From: Rhizobium rosettiformans
GTDB lineage: Bacteria; Pseudomonadota; Alphaproteobacteria; Rhizobiales; Rhizobiaceae
Length of the DNA: 64,000 nt
NCBI RefSeq assembly: GCF_016806065.1
Contig: NZ_CP032407.1
Location: 72,911 to 136,910, forward strand
Reading direction: 5' to 3'
Position 1 is the first letter of the stretch. Every line of letters begins with the position of its first letter. This document shows, in pieces, positions 26,209 to 34,367 of this stretch. The position numbers were made by a program, and so were the translations under genes. Under the pieces are notes generated by a model that saw nothing but the letters and a program-made list of their open reading frames with translations, was not told where the DNA came from and did no database searches.

Positions 26209-26763
26209 ATGGCAATTTACGGGTATGCGCGGGTCAGCACCATCGATCAGGATCTGGCGATTCAAGAGGCGGCTCTGAAGGCGGCCGGGTGCACGGTCAT
26301 CCGGGCGGAAAAGAAATCCGGATCGACCAAACAGGATCGGAAGGAGCTTAACACGCTTCTGGAATTCATGCGGGACGGCGACAGCCTGGTCGTGACACGG
26401 GTCGATCGGCTGGCGAGGTCAGTTGGGGATCTGCAGGACATCGTACGGCTGCTCAAGCAAAAAGGGGTGACGCTGAAGGCGACGGAACAGCCGATCGACA
26501 CCAGCTCAGCGGCCGGCAAAGCTTTTCTCGATATGCTCGGTGTGTTCGCTGAGTTTGAGACAAACCTCCGCAGAGAACGACAAATGGAAGGCATCGCCGC
26601 AGCGAAAAGCAGAGGCGTTTACAAAGGCAGGAAGCCGCATGTCGATGTCAGTGAAATCCGCCGGCTTCGAGCGGAAGGCATTGGGCCAACAGAGATCGCA
26701 AAGGCGCTCAAAATCGGTCGAGCGAGCGTCTATCGTGCTCTTAGAGAGAGCGCGGGTTCCTAA
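26209..26763 (+). CDS. Serine recombinase (resolvase/invertase family)
   Basis: A resolvase-type site-specific recombinase of about 184 residues. The catalytic domain (1-140) starts AIYGYARVSTIDQD with the nucleophilic serine at position 10, and contains DSLVVTRVDRLARSVGDLQ and GVFAEFETNLRRERQMEG. The C-terminal helix-turn-helix is GPTEIAKALKIGRASVYRAL. The ATG at 26209 gives the family's usual N-terminus; an ATG four codons earlier is also possible. It stands alone at the left side of the metal-resistance island, so it may have been acquired with it, or mark a former transposon. Confidence 0.93.
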   Translation: MAIYGYARVSTIDQDLAIQEAALKAAGCTVIRAEKKSGSTKQDRKELNTLLEFMRDGDSLVVTRVDRLARSVGDLQDIVRLLKQKGVTLKATEQPIDTSSAAGKAFLDMLGVFAEFETNLRRERQMEGIAAAKSRGVYKGRKPHVDVSEIRRLRAEGIGPTEIAKALKIGRASVYRALRESAGS

Positions 26764-26929
26764 TTTGCGGATGAAGGTTCGCCTATTCACTCCACACTAT
26801 CAGAACCTAAACCGGTCGTTCGGGCAAGTGTTTGGTGCGCGCTGCCCGAGTAACCAGATAAACGCTGATCCCTTGCTCGCCAGAGTCTACTCGTGGGCAT
26901 GGAAATCATTGCTCGGCAATTTGGATATG

Positions 26930-26958
26930 GATGTCTGAGATTTGACAGCCGAGACATC
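26930..26958. repeat. 7-bp inverted repeat upstream of chrB
   Basis: GATGTCT at 26930-26936 pairs with AGACATC at 26952-26958 across a 15-base loop. It lies about 95 bases before the chrB start and could be an operator for chromate control or a weak terminator of the recombinase gene. No further evidence separates these. Confidence 0.35.
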
Positions 26959-27051
26959 TGCTGTAAATGATGCCGCATGGGGTCGCGATCACCCCACGAG
27001 GCGTCATGCTAGAGAATCGCGTCCATCAACCCGGCTAACGGAGGACGCGCC

Positions 27052-27870
27052 ATGCCGTCATTTCTCGAAATTTCTCCCGATAAACTGAACCGCCTTATCG
27101 GCACGCCCAGCGCCCCGGTGCTCATCGACGTGCGCACTGACGAAGACTTCCAGGCAGATCCGCGACTGATCCCCGGCTCGCTGCGCCGCCCTTACGATCA
27201 GGTCGCTGTCTGGGCAGGGCAGTTCACGACGCAGCCGGTCGTGACCATCTGCCAGAAAGGCAAGAAGCTCAGCCATGGCGTGGCGGCCTATCTGCGAACG
27301 CAGGGCGCGTCCGCCGAAGTCCTCGAGAACGGCATCGAGGCATGGGTATCCGCAGGCCTCCCTCTGGTCCCCGCCAGTCAGTTGCCCGAACGCGACGCGC
27401 AAGGGCGAACCGTCTGGGTGACACGATCGCGACCGAAGATCGACCGCATTGCCTGCCCGTGGCTGATCCGGCGCTTCATCGATCCGGGTGCGGTCTTCCT
27501 GTTCGTCGCGCCAGGCGAAGTATCCGCCGTGGCCGATCGCTTCCGCGCAACGCCATTCGATGTCGACGATGTCTTCTGGAGCCACCGGGACGAGCTATGC
27601 ACCTTCGATGTGATGATCGAGGAATTCGGTCTTTCGACGCCACCTCTCCTGCGCCTGGCGACGATCGTCCGCGGCGCCGATACGGCCCGGCCGGATCTCG
27701 CACCCGAGGTGGCGGGCCTGCTCGCCGCATCACTCGGGCTGTCGCGCATGTTCAACGACGACCTTCAACAGCTTGAGGCCGGAATGACGCTCTACGACGC
27801 GTTTTACCGCTGGTGCCGTGATGCGACTGGCGAAACCCATGACTGGCCCGCTGGAAAGAAGGGTGACTGA
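27052..27870 (+). CDS. chrB: Rhodanese-ChrB fusion, chromate resistance protein
   Basis: A 272-residue fusion. Residues 1-110 are a rhodanese-like domain with active-site Cys67 in ICQKGKKLS and the CDC25-like DVRTDEDF motif. Residues about 119-265 are the ChrB C-terminal domain, recognised by RPKIDRIACPWLIRRFIDP. ChrB proteins act as chromate-responsive regulators or sensors for the linked efflux gene. CGGAGGA provides a ribosome site. The stop is separated by one base from the start of chrA, so the two are one operon. What the rhodanese part does (perhaps thiol or sulfur chemistry with chromate) is not known from sequence. Confidence 0.92.
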   Translation: MPSFLEISPDKLNRLIGTPSAPVLIDVRTDEDFQADPRLIPGSLRRPYDQVAVWAGQFTTQPVVTICQKGKKLSHGVAAYLRTQGASAEVLENGIEAWVSAGLPLVPASQLPERDAQGRTVWVTRSRPKIDRIACPWLIRRFIDPGAVFLFVAPGEVSAVADRFRATPFDVDDVFWSHRDELCTFDVMIEEFGLSTPPLLRLATIVRGADTARPDLAPEVAGLLAASLGLSRMFNDDLQQLEAGMTLYDAFYRWCRDATGETHDWPAGKKGD

Positions 27871-27871
27871 G

Positions 27872-29275
27872 ATGTCCGACACCGTGGTATCGACAGAGCC
27901 GCAACGCGGGTCGGCAGAGCATGGAATTTCCTTTATGGAGGCCTTCAAGGTCTGGCTGCGGGTGGCGGCGCTCAGCTTCGGTGGTCCAGCCGGACAGATT
28001 GCGGTGATGCACCGGATCGTCGTTGATGAGAAGAAATGGGTCGGCGAAGGCCGTTTCCTGCATGCGCTCAATTACTGCATGCTGCTTCCCGGCCCCGAAG
28101 CACAGCAGCTCGCGGTCTATCTTGGCTGGCTGCTGCATCGCACCGCTGGCGGCCTCATGGCCGGAATCCTCTTCATCCTGCCCGGCTTCCTGTCGATCCT
28201 TGCGCTCAGCTATATCTACGTCCTCTACGGCGAGGTGTCCGTGGTCGCAGGGCTGTTCTTCGGATTGAAGGCCGCGGTGCTGGCCATCGTTCTCCAGGCC
28301 GTCATTCGCATCGGCAGCAGGGCGTTGAAAGGTCCGGCGATGGTCGTGATCGCAGCGGCTGCCTTCATCGCCATCTTTGCCTTCCGGGTACCCTTTCCCC
28401 TGATCATCCTGATGGCGGGCGTTGTCGGCTATGTCGGAACGAGAGCCGGTTCGCCGCTGTTTAAGGCCTCCGGTGGTCACAAGTCTGCGGGTGGCAAAAT
28501 TCTGTCGGATGCAGACTCTGCTCTCGGTGAAGGCATGCCAGCGCATGCGAGACCCAATCTGCGATGGTCCCTTCGGGTATCCGTCGTCCTTCTGCTTCTG
28601 TGGCTTGCGCCTGTAGCGCTGCTCTACGTCACCCTCGGCCCGGACAACGTGTTCACCCAGATCGGCGTCTTCTTCAGCAAGATGGCCGTTGTCACCTTCG
28701 GAGGCGCCTATGCCGTACTGGCCTATGTCGCGCAGGAGGCCGTACAAAACTATCAATGGCTGCGTCCCGGCGAAATGCTCGACGGTCTCGGCATGGCCGA
28801 AACGACACCGGGACCACTGATCATGGTGCTGCAATTCGTCGGTTTCATGGGTGCTTACCGTGATGCCGGCGGCCTTGGACCTCTTCAGGCAGCGACCATT
28901 GGCGCCGTCCTCGCCACCTGGGTGACCTTCGTACCCTGCTTCCTCTGGATCTTCCTCGGCGCGCCCTTCATCGAAAGGCTGCGGGGAAATGCCGCCATAT
29001 CCGGCGGCATGGCGGCGATCACTGCGGCGGTGGTCGGCGTGATCCTGAACCTTGCCATCTGGTTCGGGCTGCACGTACTTTTCTCTGAAGTGAGTGTCGT
29101 TCGGGCCGGGCCGCTATCGATCGAACTGCCTGTCCTGTCTTCGATCGACTGGGCCTCGTTCACGTTGACCCTGCTCGCGGTCTTTGCGATCTTCCGGCTG
29201 AAAATGTCGGTGATGACGGTGCTTCTCGGCTCTGCCGTGCTTGGCATGGCATGGACACTGGCTGGCATGCGCTAA
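27872..29275 (+). CDS. chrA: ChrA chromate efflux transporter
   Basis: A long-chain CHR-family transporter of 467 residues that exports chromate. Both halves have the family motifs: FGGPAGQIAVMHRIVV and LPGPEAQQLAVYLGW in the N-terminal half, and TFGGAYAVLAYVAQEAV and TTPGPLIMVLQFVGFMGAY in the C-terminal half. About ten to twelve hydrophobic helices. The ATG at 27872 follows GGAAAGAAGG; the open frame begins 18 codons earlier inside chrB. Followed by a strong bidirectional terminator. Confidence 0.96.
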   Translation: MSDTVVSTEPQRGSAEHGISFMEAFKVWLRVAALSFGGPAGQIAVMHRIVVDEKKWVGEGRFLHALNYCMLLPGPEAQQLAVYLGWLLHRTAGGLMAGILFILPGFLSILALSYIYVLYGEVSVVAGLFFGLKAAVLAIVLQAVIRIGSRALKGPAMVVIAAAAFIAIFAFRVPFPLIILMAGVVGYVGTRAGSPLFKASGGHKSAGGKILSDADSALGEGMPAHARPNLRWSLRVSVVLLLLWLAPVALLYVTLGPDNVFTQIGVFFSKMAVVTFGGAYAVLAYVAQEAVQNYQWLRPGEMLDGLGMAETTPGPLIMVLQFVGFMGAYRDAGGLGPLQAATIGAVLATWVTFVPCFLWIFLGAPFIERLRGNAAISGGMAAITAAVVGVILNLAIWFGLHVLFSEVSVVRAGPLSIELPVLSSIDWASFTLTLLAVFAIFRLKMSVMTVLLGSAVLGMAWTLAGMR

Positions 29276-29303
29276 CAGATCCGTTTGGCACAGCAAGAAC
29301 GTG

Positions 29304-29333
29304 AAAGGCCGGCGGAGAGATCCGCCGGCCTTT
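29304..29333. terminator. Bidirectional intrinsic terminator after chrA
   Basis: AAAGGCCGGCGGA at 29304-29316 and TCCGCCGGCCTTT at 29321-29333 form a perfect 13-bp stem with loop GAGA. It lies between the convergent chrA and anchor-protein genes and can serve both. Confidence 0.93.
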
Positions 29334-29337
29334 GCAG

Positions 29338-29988
29338 TTACATCACGCGCTTGATGTCGGAATAGGCGCCATTGGTCTTCAGGGTGATCGTCACGGCACC
29401 ACCGGTCCGGTTGCGCCAGAACCATCCGTGCTTCCCGTCGAAGGCCGCCTCCATCTCGCCGGAGTCCGTGGGCTCGGCGCGACCTTTCTTGTAGCTCGTG
29501 GTTTCGCCACTGTTTCCATCGGCATGCATGTCGTAGTTCACGCCGCCGCCTTCAGTCGTCCACTCATATGAGGCCTTTGCGCCCTTCACCATGGTCAGCT
29601 TGATCTCGGTTGCCTCTCCGGGCTGGAGTGTCACCGACATCTCGTCTGTCCGCATGGCATCTTGGGCATAGGCTGCCGATACACCGAACTCGCGGATGAT
29701 CCGGTCAAGGATGTTTGATCCTTGCTGCGGGGTGGTCTGCATGGGTGTCGGAGTGGTGACACTGTTCTGCCGATCGAGTTCCGCCTCTTCGGCGAGTTGC
29801 GTCTTGATCTCACCCATTTCGGTGAGGCCCATGACAGAGCCGACACCGGTCGGATCGATCCCGTATTCGGACGGCATCACGACGGTGACGAGGAGAGCTG
29901 CGGCCGCAACGACGGAGAGCACGGTCGATTTGACGAGCTGCTTCGAGGACGGCAGGTCGTCGGGATTGGGAGCTTGGGAATTGAACAT
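29338..29988 (-). CDS. Transmembrane anchor protein, linked to HupE
   Basis: A 216-residue membrane-anchored protein. One helix (about 22-40, VLSVVAAAALLVTVV) precedes a linker and a C-terminal periplasmic domain with EMSVTLQPGEATEIKLTM, ASYEWTTEGGGVNYDMH, HGWFWRNRTG and ITLKTNGAY. This is the pattern of conserved anchor proteins seen beside HupE/UreJ genes. The gene follows the HupE gene by 19 bases on the same strand, and ends 5 bases after the terminator, so it is the last gene of the unit. Role not established; a partner of HupE or a metal-stress protein is plausible. Confidence 0.85.
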   Translation of the reverse strand: MFNSQAPNPDDLPSSKQLVKSTVLSVVAAAALLVTVVMPSEYGIDPTGVGSVMGLTEMGEIKTQLAEEAELDRQNSVTTPTPMQTTPQQGSNILDRIIREFGVSAAYAQDAMRTDEMSVTLQPGEATEIKLTMVKGAKASYEWTTEGGGVNYDMHADGNSGETTSYKKGRAEPTDSGEMEAAFDGKHGWFWRNRTGGAVTITLKTNGAYSDIKRVM

Positions 29989-30007
29989 TTGATTTATCCT
30001 TGTTGAA

Positions 30008-30739
30008 TCAGGAAACGAAGTAGCCGGTCATCTGCATGCCAAACAGCAGCCAGCCGGCGGTCATCATCAGCACATTGGCGGTGTAGGCATGGCGCAGGAA
30101 ACCGGAGGTCTTGCGCCAGTAGCTCATGGCAATCAGGATGATCGCGAGCGCGATGAGCTGGCCGATCTCGACGCCGACATTGAAGGCGAGCAGGTTGGGA
30201 ATGAGGCCATCGGCCGCAATCTCATATTCCAGGATCTTGGTCGCGAGACCGAGGCCGTGGAAAAAGCCAAAGATCAGCGTGGCGATCTTGGTGTTCGGCT
30301 GGAAACCCAGCCATCGCTGGAAGGCGCCGAGATTGTCCAGCGCCTTGTAGACGACCGAAAGCCCGATGATGGCATCGATCAGATAGGCGCTGACATTCCA
30401 GCCGAAATAGACGCCGAGCAGCATCGTCGTCGAATGACCGACGGCAAACAGGCTGACATAGATGGCAATGTGCTTCAGCCTATAGAGGAAGAAGATCACG
30501 CCGAACAGGAACAGCAGATGGTCATAACCGGTGACCATGTGTTTTGCTCCCAGATAGACGAAGGGGATCAGGTGGACCCCGGTGATCTCCTGGATATAGC
30601 CCTTGTCGCCTTCAGCAACGGCATGGGCTGCGGCCGTGCTTACAAGCAACAGCAGCGACAGGGCGGCAAGCGCCAGTGTGGTGGCAATGTGCCGGGTGAA
30701 ATGCCCGTGCCACACGCCTCCGGGAAGAGGTGTATTCAT
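30008..30739 (-). CDS. HupE/UreJ-family membrane protein
   Basis: A 243-residue polytopic protein of the HupE/UreJ family, which includes nickel permeases. Motifs are GAKHMVTGYDHLLFLFGVIF, GHSTTMLLG, FGFFHGLGLATKIL and FNVGVEIGQL. About seven hydrophobic helices; the N-terminus looks like a signal or first helix (LALAALSLLLLVSTAAAHA). It is preceded by the His-rich protein and followed by the anchor protein on the same strand. Known HupE proteins move nickel; here substrate is unknown. Confidence 0.9.
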   Translation of the reverse strand: MNTPLPGGVWHGHFTRHIATTLALAALSLLLLVSTAAAHAVAEGDKGYIQEITGVHLIPFVYLGAKHMVTGYDHLLFLFGVIFFLYRLKHIAIYVSLFAVGHSTTMLLGVYFGWNVSAYLIDAIIGLSVVYKALDNLGAFQRWLGFQPNTKIATLIFGFFHGLGLATKILEYEIAADGLIPNLLAFNVGVEIGQLIALAIILIAMSYWRKTSGFLRHAYTANVLMMTAGWLLFGMQMTGYFVS

Positions 30740-30787
30740 GAATGATATCCGTAAACGAGGTGAACCTACCGCAGAATGCGGCGTGGA

Positions 30788-31192
30788 TCAGACGTGGTTC
30801 ACGGAACGCGGAGGCCGGTCTATGCCGTACGGGGGACCGCCGTCGAACTTGTCCTCAATGAGGGCATAGCTCGTCTGGAAGATGTTGCGCAGAACGTCGC
30901 CTGCGACAGTGACCAGTCCTGCCTTTTCGTGGGTATGGTCGGCGTGGTGATGATCGGGAGCGTTCGATCCGTCGATCGCAAATTCCAGATCATCATCGTG
31001 CGAATGATCGCCGTGATCGTGGGAATGCCCGTCATTTGTGACGGCAAAGGCAGGCGAATGCAGGCTGAGTGCGTGGGTTCCCGCTGGCACAAAGGCAAAG
31101 ACAAGCATGGCGATGCAGGCCAGCACGGCCGTGAACCCAGTTCCGAATCTTCGTCCCTTTCGAAGCAGCATACTCAAGGAGATAACCGCCAT
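30788..31192 (-). CDS. His-rich secreted protein, likely metal-binding
   Basis: 134 residues with a membrane-spanning N-terminal signal (FTAVLACIAMLVFAFVPAGT) and two histidine-rich clusters, DGHSHDHGDHSHDDD and DHHHADHTHE. Such proteins buffer nickel, cobalt or zinc in the periplasm. First gene of the minus-strand unit with HupE and the anchor protein. Its start lies beside the CsoR/RcnR-type operator, so it is probably controlled by the repressor encoded on the other side. Metal identity is inference. Confidence 0.8.
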   Translation of the reverse strand: MAVISLSMLLRKGRRFGTGFTAVLACIAMLVFAFVPAGTHALSLHSPAFAVTNDGHSHDHGDHSHDDDLEFAIDGSNAPDHHHADHTHEKAGLVTVAGDVLRNIFQTSYALIEDKFDGGPPYGIDRPPRSVNHV

Positions 31193-31222
31193 TGATTACG
31201 AAAACAAGAATCCACATTGAAA

Positions 31223-31241
31223 TATCCCCTCCAGGGGGATA
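31223..31241. promoter_or_regulatory. Candidate CsoR/RcnR-type operator
   Basis: TATCCCC at 31223-31229 and GGGGATA at 31235-31241 form an inverted repeat around five bases. G/C-tracts flanked by AT inverted repeats are typical operators of this repressor family. The site sits in the 61-base gap between divergent genes, next to the repressor gene itself, so it could control both directions. Confidence 0.75.
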
Positions 31242-31253
31242 GGAAATTTCATC

Positions 31254-31529
31254 ATGACAGAGCATCGACACGAATCCCATCCCGACATCGTCAAGCGCCT
31301 CAAGCGTGCCGAAGGCCACCTGAAAAGTGTGATCGCCATGATTGAGGCAGGCAAGCCATGCCTCGACATCGCCCAACAGCTTCACGCGGTGGAGAAGGCG
31401 GTGGAAAACGCCAAACGGACGCTGATCCAGGATCATCTCGACCACTGCCTTGACGAGACCGTTGGCGCGCTGGATCTCCAGCAGCGCAAGTCTATCGATG
31501 AGTTCAAGGCGATCACCAAATATCTCTGA
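31254..31529 (+). CDS. CsoR/RcnR/FrmR-family metal-sensing repressor
   Basis: A 91-residue all-helical repressor of the DUF156 family. The family core DIVKRLKRAEGHLKSVIAMI and CLDIAQQLHAVEKAVENAK is clear. Candidate metal ligands are Cys36, His61, His64 and Cys65, plus His4, His6 and His9 near the N-terminus. Cys36-His61 match the conserved ligands of RcnR and CsoR. Location before an NreB-like pump and an RcnA-like transporter suggests nickel/cobalt sensing, as in rhizobial DmeR. Ribosome site and operator lie just upstream. Confidence 0.93.
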   Translation: MTEHRHESHPDIVKRLKRAEGHLKSVIAMIEAGKPCLDIAQQLHAVEKAVENAKRTLIQDHLDHCLDETVGALDLQQRKSIDEFKAITKYL

Positions 31530-31539
31530 GGGAGCCGCC

Positions 31540-32859
31540 ATGCTGGACGTTCTGGCCAATCGAACCTATCGGCATCTGTTCCTGGCGCAGGTGATCGCGT
31601 TGGTTGGGACAGGTCTCGCGACCGTGGCGCTCGGATTGTTGGCTTTTGACCTCGCCGGAGACAGGGCGGGTGCTGTGCTCGGTACGGCACTCGCCATCAA
31701 GATGATCGCCTATGTCACGGTGGCACCGATCGCCGGCGCATTCGCGGAAGTCCTGCCGCGCCGTGCCATGCTCGTTAGCCTCGATCTGGTGCGGGCTGCC
31801 GTGGCGCTGTGTCTGCCCTTCGTCACTGAGATTTGGCAGGTCTATGTGCTGATCTTCGTGCTCCAGTCGGCCTCCGCCGCCTTTACCCCGGCATTCCAGG
31901 CAACCATCCCCGACGTTTTGCCGGATGAGAAGGACTATACCCGCGCCCTATCACTTTCGCGGCTCGCCTACGATCTTGAGAGCCTTGTCAGCCCGATGCT
32001 GGCGGCAGCCCTGCTGACGGTCATTTCCTTCCATTCGCTCTTTGCCGGCACCGTCGTGGGATTTCTGGCCTCTGCGGCACTGGTCGTATCCGTGGCACTG
32101 CCAAACCATCCAGCCAAGGAGCGCAGAAGCATCTACGCGCGCACGACCCGTGGCCTTCGGCTATACCTCGCGACACCCCGATTGCGCGGTCTGCTTGCCC
32201 TTTGCCTCACCGTTTCGGCTGCGGGCGCCATGGTCATCGTCAACACCGTCGTCTTCGTCCAAGCGGGGCTGGGTCTTACCCAGACCGATACGGCTCTTGC
32301 GCTTGCCGCTTTCGGATGCGGCTCGATGCTCGCCGCCCTGTCCTTGCCCAATCTTCTGGATCGGGTCGCCGACAGGCCAGTGATGCTGTCCGGAGCGGCG
32401 ATCCTCATTGCCGGACTGGTTCTGACCGCCTTCGTCAGTAACTACACCGTGCTTCTGGCGATCTGGCTGGTGATGGGGCTGGGCTACTCGATCGTACAGA
32501 CACCTTCAGGCAGGTTGCTGCGCCGGTCTGCTCATGCTGAGGATCGCCCGGCCTTGTTCGCCGCCCATTTCGCTTTGTCGCATGCCGCCTGGTTGCTGAC
32601 CTATCCACTGTCAGGATGGCTCGGCGCGACCATAGGCTTGCCTTTGACGGCAATCATTCTTGCCATTATCGCCGGGCTTGGCCTTATATGTGCATTCTGG
32701 CTCTGGCGGGCCTCTGACGAAGTGGAAGTCGAGCACAGCCATGACGATCTGGCGGAGAACGATCCGCATCTGATAGAGGGGCATCACCGCCATGGTAATC
32801 GACACAGCCACGCCTTCATGATCGATCGCCTGCATCCGGAATGGCCGCGTGAGCACTGA
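31540..32859 (+). CDS. MFS transporter with His-rich tail, NreB-like
   Basis: A 439-residue major facilitator with about 12 helices, starting at ATG 31540 after GAGGGAG. The N-terminal half (LDVLANRTYRHLFLAQVIAL, ELDLVRA-like region) and LLVIGLGYSI-type later helices fit the NreB/enterobactin-exporter branch. The C-terminus is histidine-rich: HSHDDLAEND, HHRHGNRHSHAF. NreB nickel pumps have such a tail. It lies 10 bases after the repressor gene, and its last bases overlap the YqaA-like gene, so all are one operon. Nickel specificity is inferred. Confidence 0.88.
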   Translation: MLDVLANRTYRHLFLAQVIALVGTGLATVALGLLAFDLAGDRAGAVLGTALAIKMIAYVTVAPIAGAFAEVLPRRAMLVSLDLVRAAVALCLPFVTEIWQVYVLIFVLQSASAAFTPAFQATIPDVLPDEKDYTRALSLSRLAYDLESLVSPMLAAALLTVISFHSLFAGTVVGFLASAALVVSVALPNHPAKERRSIYARTTRGLRLYLATPRLRGLLALCLTVSAAGAMVIVNTVVFVQAGLGLTQTDTALALAAFGCGSMLAALSLPNLLDRVADRPVMLSGAAILIAGLVLTAFVSNYTVLLAIWLVMGLGYSIVQTPSGRLLRRSAHAEDRPALFAAHFALSHAAWLLTYPLSGWLGATIGLPLTAIILAIIAGLGLICAFWLWRASDEVEVEHSHDDLAENDPHLIEGHHRHGNRHSHAFMIDRLHPEWPREH

Positions 32860-33289
32860 CCTCGCGGCCTATTTCGGCCTGTTCAGCGCTGCATTTCTCG
32901 CCGCAACCATCCTGCCGGCACAGTCAGAGGCGGTGCTTGCGCTGATGATCCTCGCCGATCGCTATCCGCTTGCCGCCCTGATCGGTGTCGCAAGCTTGGG
33001 CAATGTGTTCGGCTCCGTGGTCAACTGGATGCTCGGACGGGGGATCGAGCACTACCGCGACCGTCGATGGTTCCCAGTGTCGCCGGAAAAGCTCGACAAG
33101 GCCGAAGGCTGGTACCGCCGCTATGGAAAATGGTCGCTGCTGGCAAGCTGGGTCCCGATCATCGGCGATCCGATCACCGTCATCGCGGGTGTGTTGCGGG
33201 TTCCGTTCCTGATATTCCTCACGCTTGTCACCATCGCCAAGGTCGGCCGTTATCTGGTGCTGGCCTGGGCGACGGTCACGGTGGCCTGA
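32849..33289 (+). CDS. YqaA-family membrane protein (DedA/SNARE-associated superfamily)
   Basis: A 146-residue membrane protein with about four helices and the YqaA pattern: LPAQSEAVLALMIL, SLGNVFGSVVNWMLGR, WYRRYGKWSLLASWVPIIGD and FRVPFLIFLTLVTIAKVGRY-like end. The GTG start overlaps the MFS gene by 11 bases. DedA-superfamily proteins are flippases or help resist membrane stress. In this operon it may support metal tolerance, which is inference. Confidence 0.9.
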   Translation: MSTDLAAYFGLFSAAFLAATILPAQSEAVLALMILADRYPLAALIGVASLGNVFGSVVNWMLGRGIEHYRDRRWFPVSPEKLDKAEGWYRRYGKWSLLASWVPIIGDPITVIAGVLRVPFLIFLTLVTIAKVGRYLVLAWATVTVA

Positions 33290-33291
33290 GC

Positions 33292-34008
33292 ATGCTGACC
33301 TGGCTTTTAGAGTATCAGAAAGTGACCTATCTCGCATTCGGCGAGCACATAAGCACCTTCGCAAATGGCGGCGGCTCAGTCGCGTTCCTTGCCTTCCTGC
33401 CGATGGGTCTCCTGCTGGGTGCTGTCCATGCGCTGATGCCGGGCCATAGCAAGTTGCTGATGGCGACCTATGTTGTGGGCTCAAAGGGAGGGCCGTGGAG
33501 CGCGCTGCTCACCGCCATTGTCCTGGCGACCACGCATATCACCATCTCGGTCCTGATCGTTCTTCTGTCCCTGCCGCTGATCGATTACATGTTCGGCGGT
33601 TCTGGACCCGGATCGTCGCCAGTTCTGGAGCACCTGAGCCGTGGTGCCATCGGTCTGATCGGTCTCTGGATGATCTGGAGGGGTCTACGCGCCAGCAGTC
33701 ACAACCATGCGCGCCGCCAGGGCGCAGGCTTTGGCTTCGTGGCCGGTCTTATCCCTTGTCCGCTGACACTGTTTGTCATGACCTATGCAACTGCGCGCGG
33801 GGTGCCCGCTGCAGGACTGCTGTTTGCAGTCCTCATGTTGGGCGGCGTTGCCCTGACACTATCTAGCGTCGCGCTGCTGGCTGTTTCCTTCAGGAAGGTC
33901 TTCGACCGGCTGTTCAGCCGCAATGAACAGAGGCTCAAGCTGTCTCGTGGACTGGAGATCACCGTCGGCCTCGGCATGGTCGCAGTTGCAACAATGACCC
34001 TCAGTTAG
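33292..34008 (+). CDS. RcnA-like nickel/cobalt transporter
   Basis: A 238-residue NicO/RcnA-type protein. Two metal-transport motifs are visible: GAVHALMPGHSKLLMATYVV (HAxxPGHxK) and AGLIPCPLTLFVMTY. Six or so hydrophobic helices; no long His loop between them. It starts at ATG 33292, two bases after the YqaA stop. Together with the CsoR/RcnR-like repressor and NreB-like pump it most likely expels nickel and cobalt. Confidence 0.88.
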   Translation: MLTWLLEYQKVTYLAFGEHISTFANGGGSVAFLAFLPMGLLLGAVHALMPGHSKLLMATYVVGSKGGPWSALLTAIVLATTHITISVLIVLLSLPLIDYMFGGSGPGSSPVLEHLSRGAIGLIGLWMIWRGLRASSHNHARRQGAGFGFVAGLIPCPLTLFVMTYATARGVPAAGLLFAVLMLGGVALTLSSVALLAVSFRKVFDRLFSRNEQRLKLSRGLEITVGLGMVAVATMTLS

Positions 34009-34136
34009 GCGGCATTCGCAGAAAAGGCAGCCTCTATAACTCGGATGGCGAGCGACTTTCCGGCTTTGCTACCAAGAACGTCTACATTGATTCAACGCAC
34101 TAAGAGGGGAGAAAGGCGCTCTGCCCTCTCTCCCCC

Positions 34137-34255
34137 ACAAGCACTAAACCGGTCTCCCCATGCTTCGGCCTGTGTGGCCTGCAGCACCGGCCGCATTTCC
34201 ATGAAATCCGTCTCGGCCCTCCGGGTGGGTGATCCCCCTCCGGTTTAGCGCTTGT
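34137..34255. repeat. 16-bp inverted repeat spanning about 120 bp
   Basis: ACAAGCACTAAACCGG at 34137-34152 pairs with CCGGTTTAGCGCTTGT at 34240-34255, 15 of 16 positions. The enclosed 87 bases are pyrimidine- and GC-rich without a reading frame. It marks the edge between the metal and conjugation modules, so it may be a remnant of an integration or transposition event. The arms lack the integron attC core pattern. Confidence 0.6.
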
Positions 34256-34290
34256 CCCCCTCTCTCCAGCTGTTCCGCACGAGCTCGGGA

Positions 34291-34309
34291 GCAGGAGCGG
34301 GGCTCCTGC
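34291..34309. repeat. Tight GC-rich hairpin
   Basis: GCAGGAGC at 34291-34298 and GCTCCTGC at 34302-34309 flank three G. It precedes the small gene at 34368 by about 60 bases. No T-run follows, so it is not a typical terminator. Confidence 0.55.
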
Positions 34310-34367
34310 CCTCCCTTCGATTTCGGGAGGTCAAGGAGTGATCGCTTGCGCTTGTGGAGAGGGAAAG

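Larger units (their letters stand above)
34009..34367. other. Gene-free junction with large inverted repeats
   Basis: About 360 bases at the border between the metal-resistance genes and the conjugation region. No gene recognised. The DNA holds a long-range inverted repeat (34137-34255) and a tight hairpin (34291-34309), annotated separately. Confidence 0.5.

Noticed and set aside
27752..29074. A 440-codon minus-strand frame opposite chrA
   Set aside because: Rich in His, Gln and Asp as expected for antisense of a membrane protein; chrA is certain on the other strand.
34137..34255. Integron attC-like site
   Set aside because: The inverted repeat lacks the RYYYAAC/GTTRRRY core pair and no integrase or cassette is nearby.
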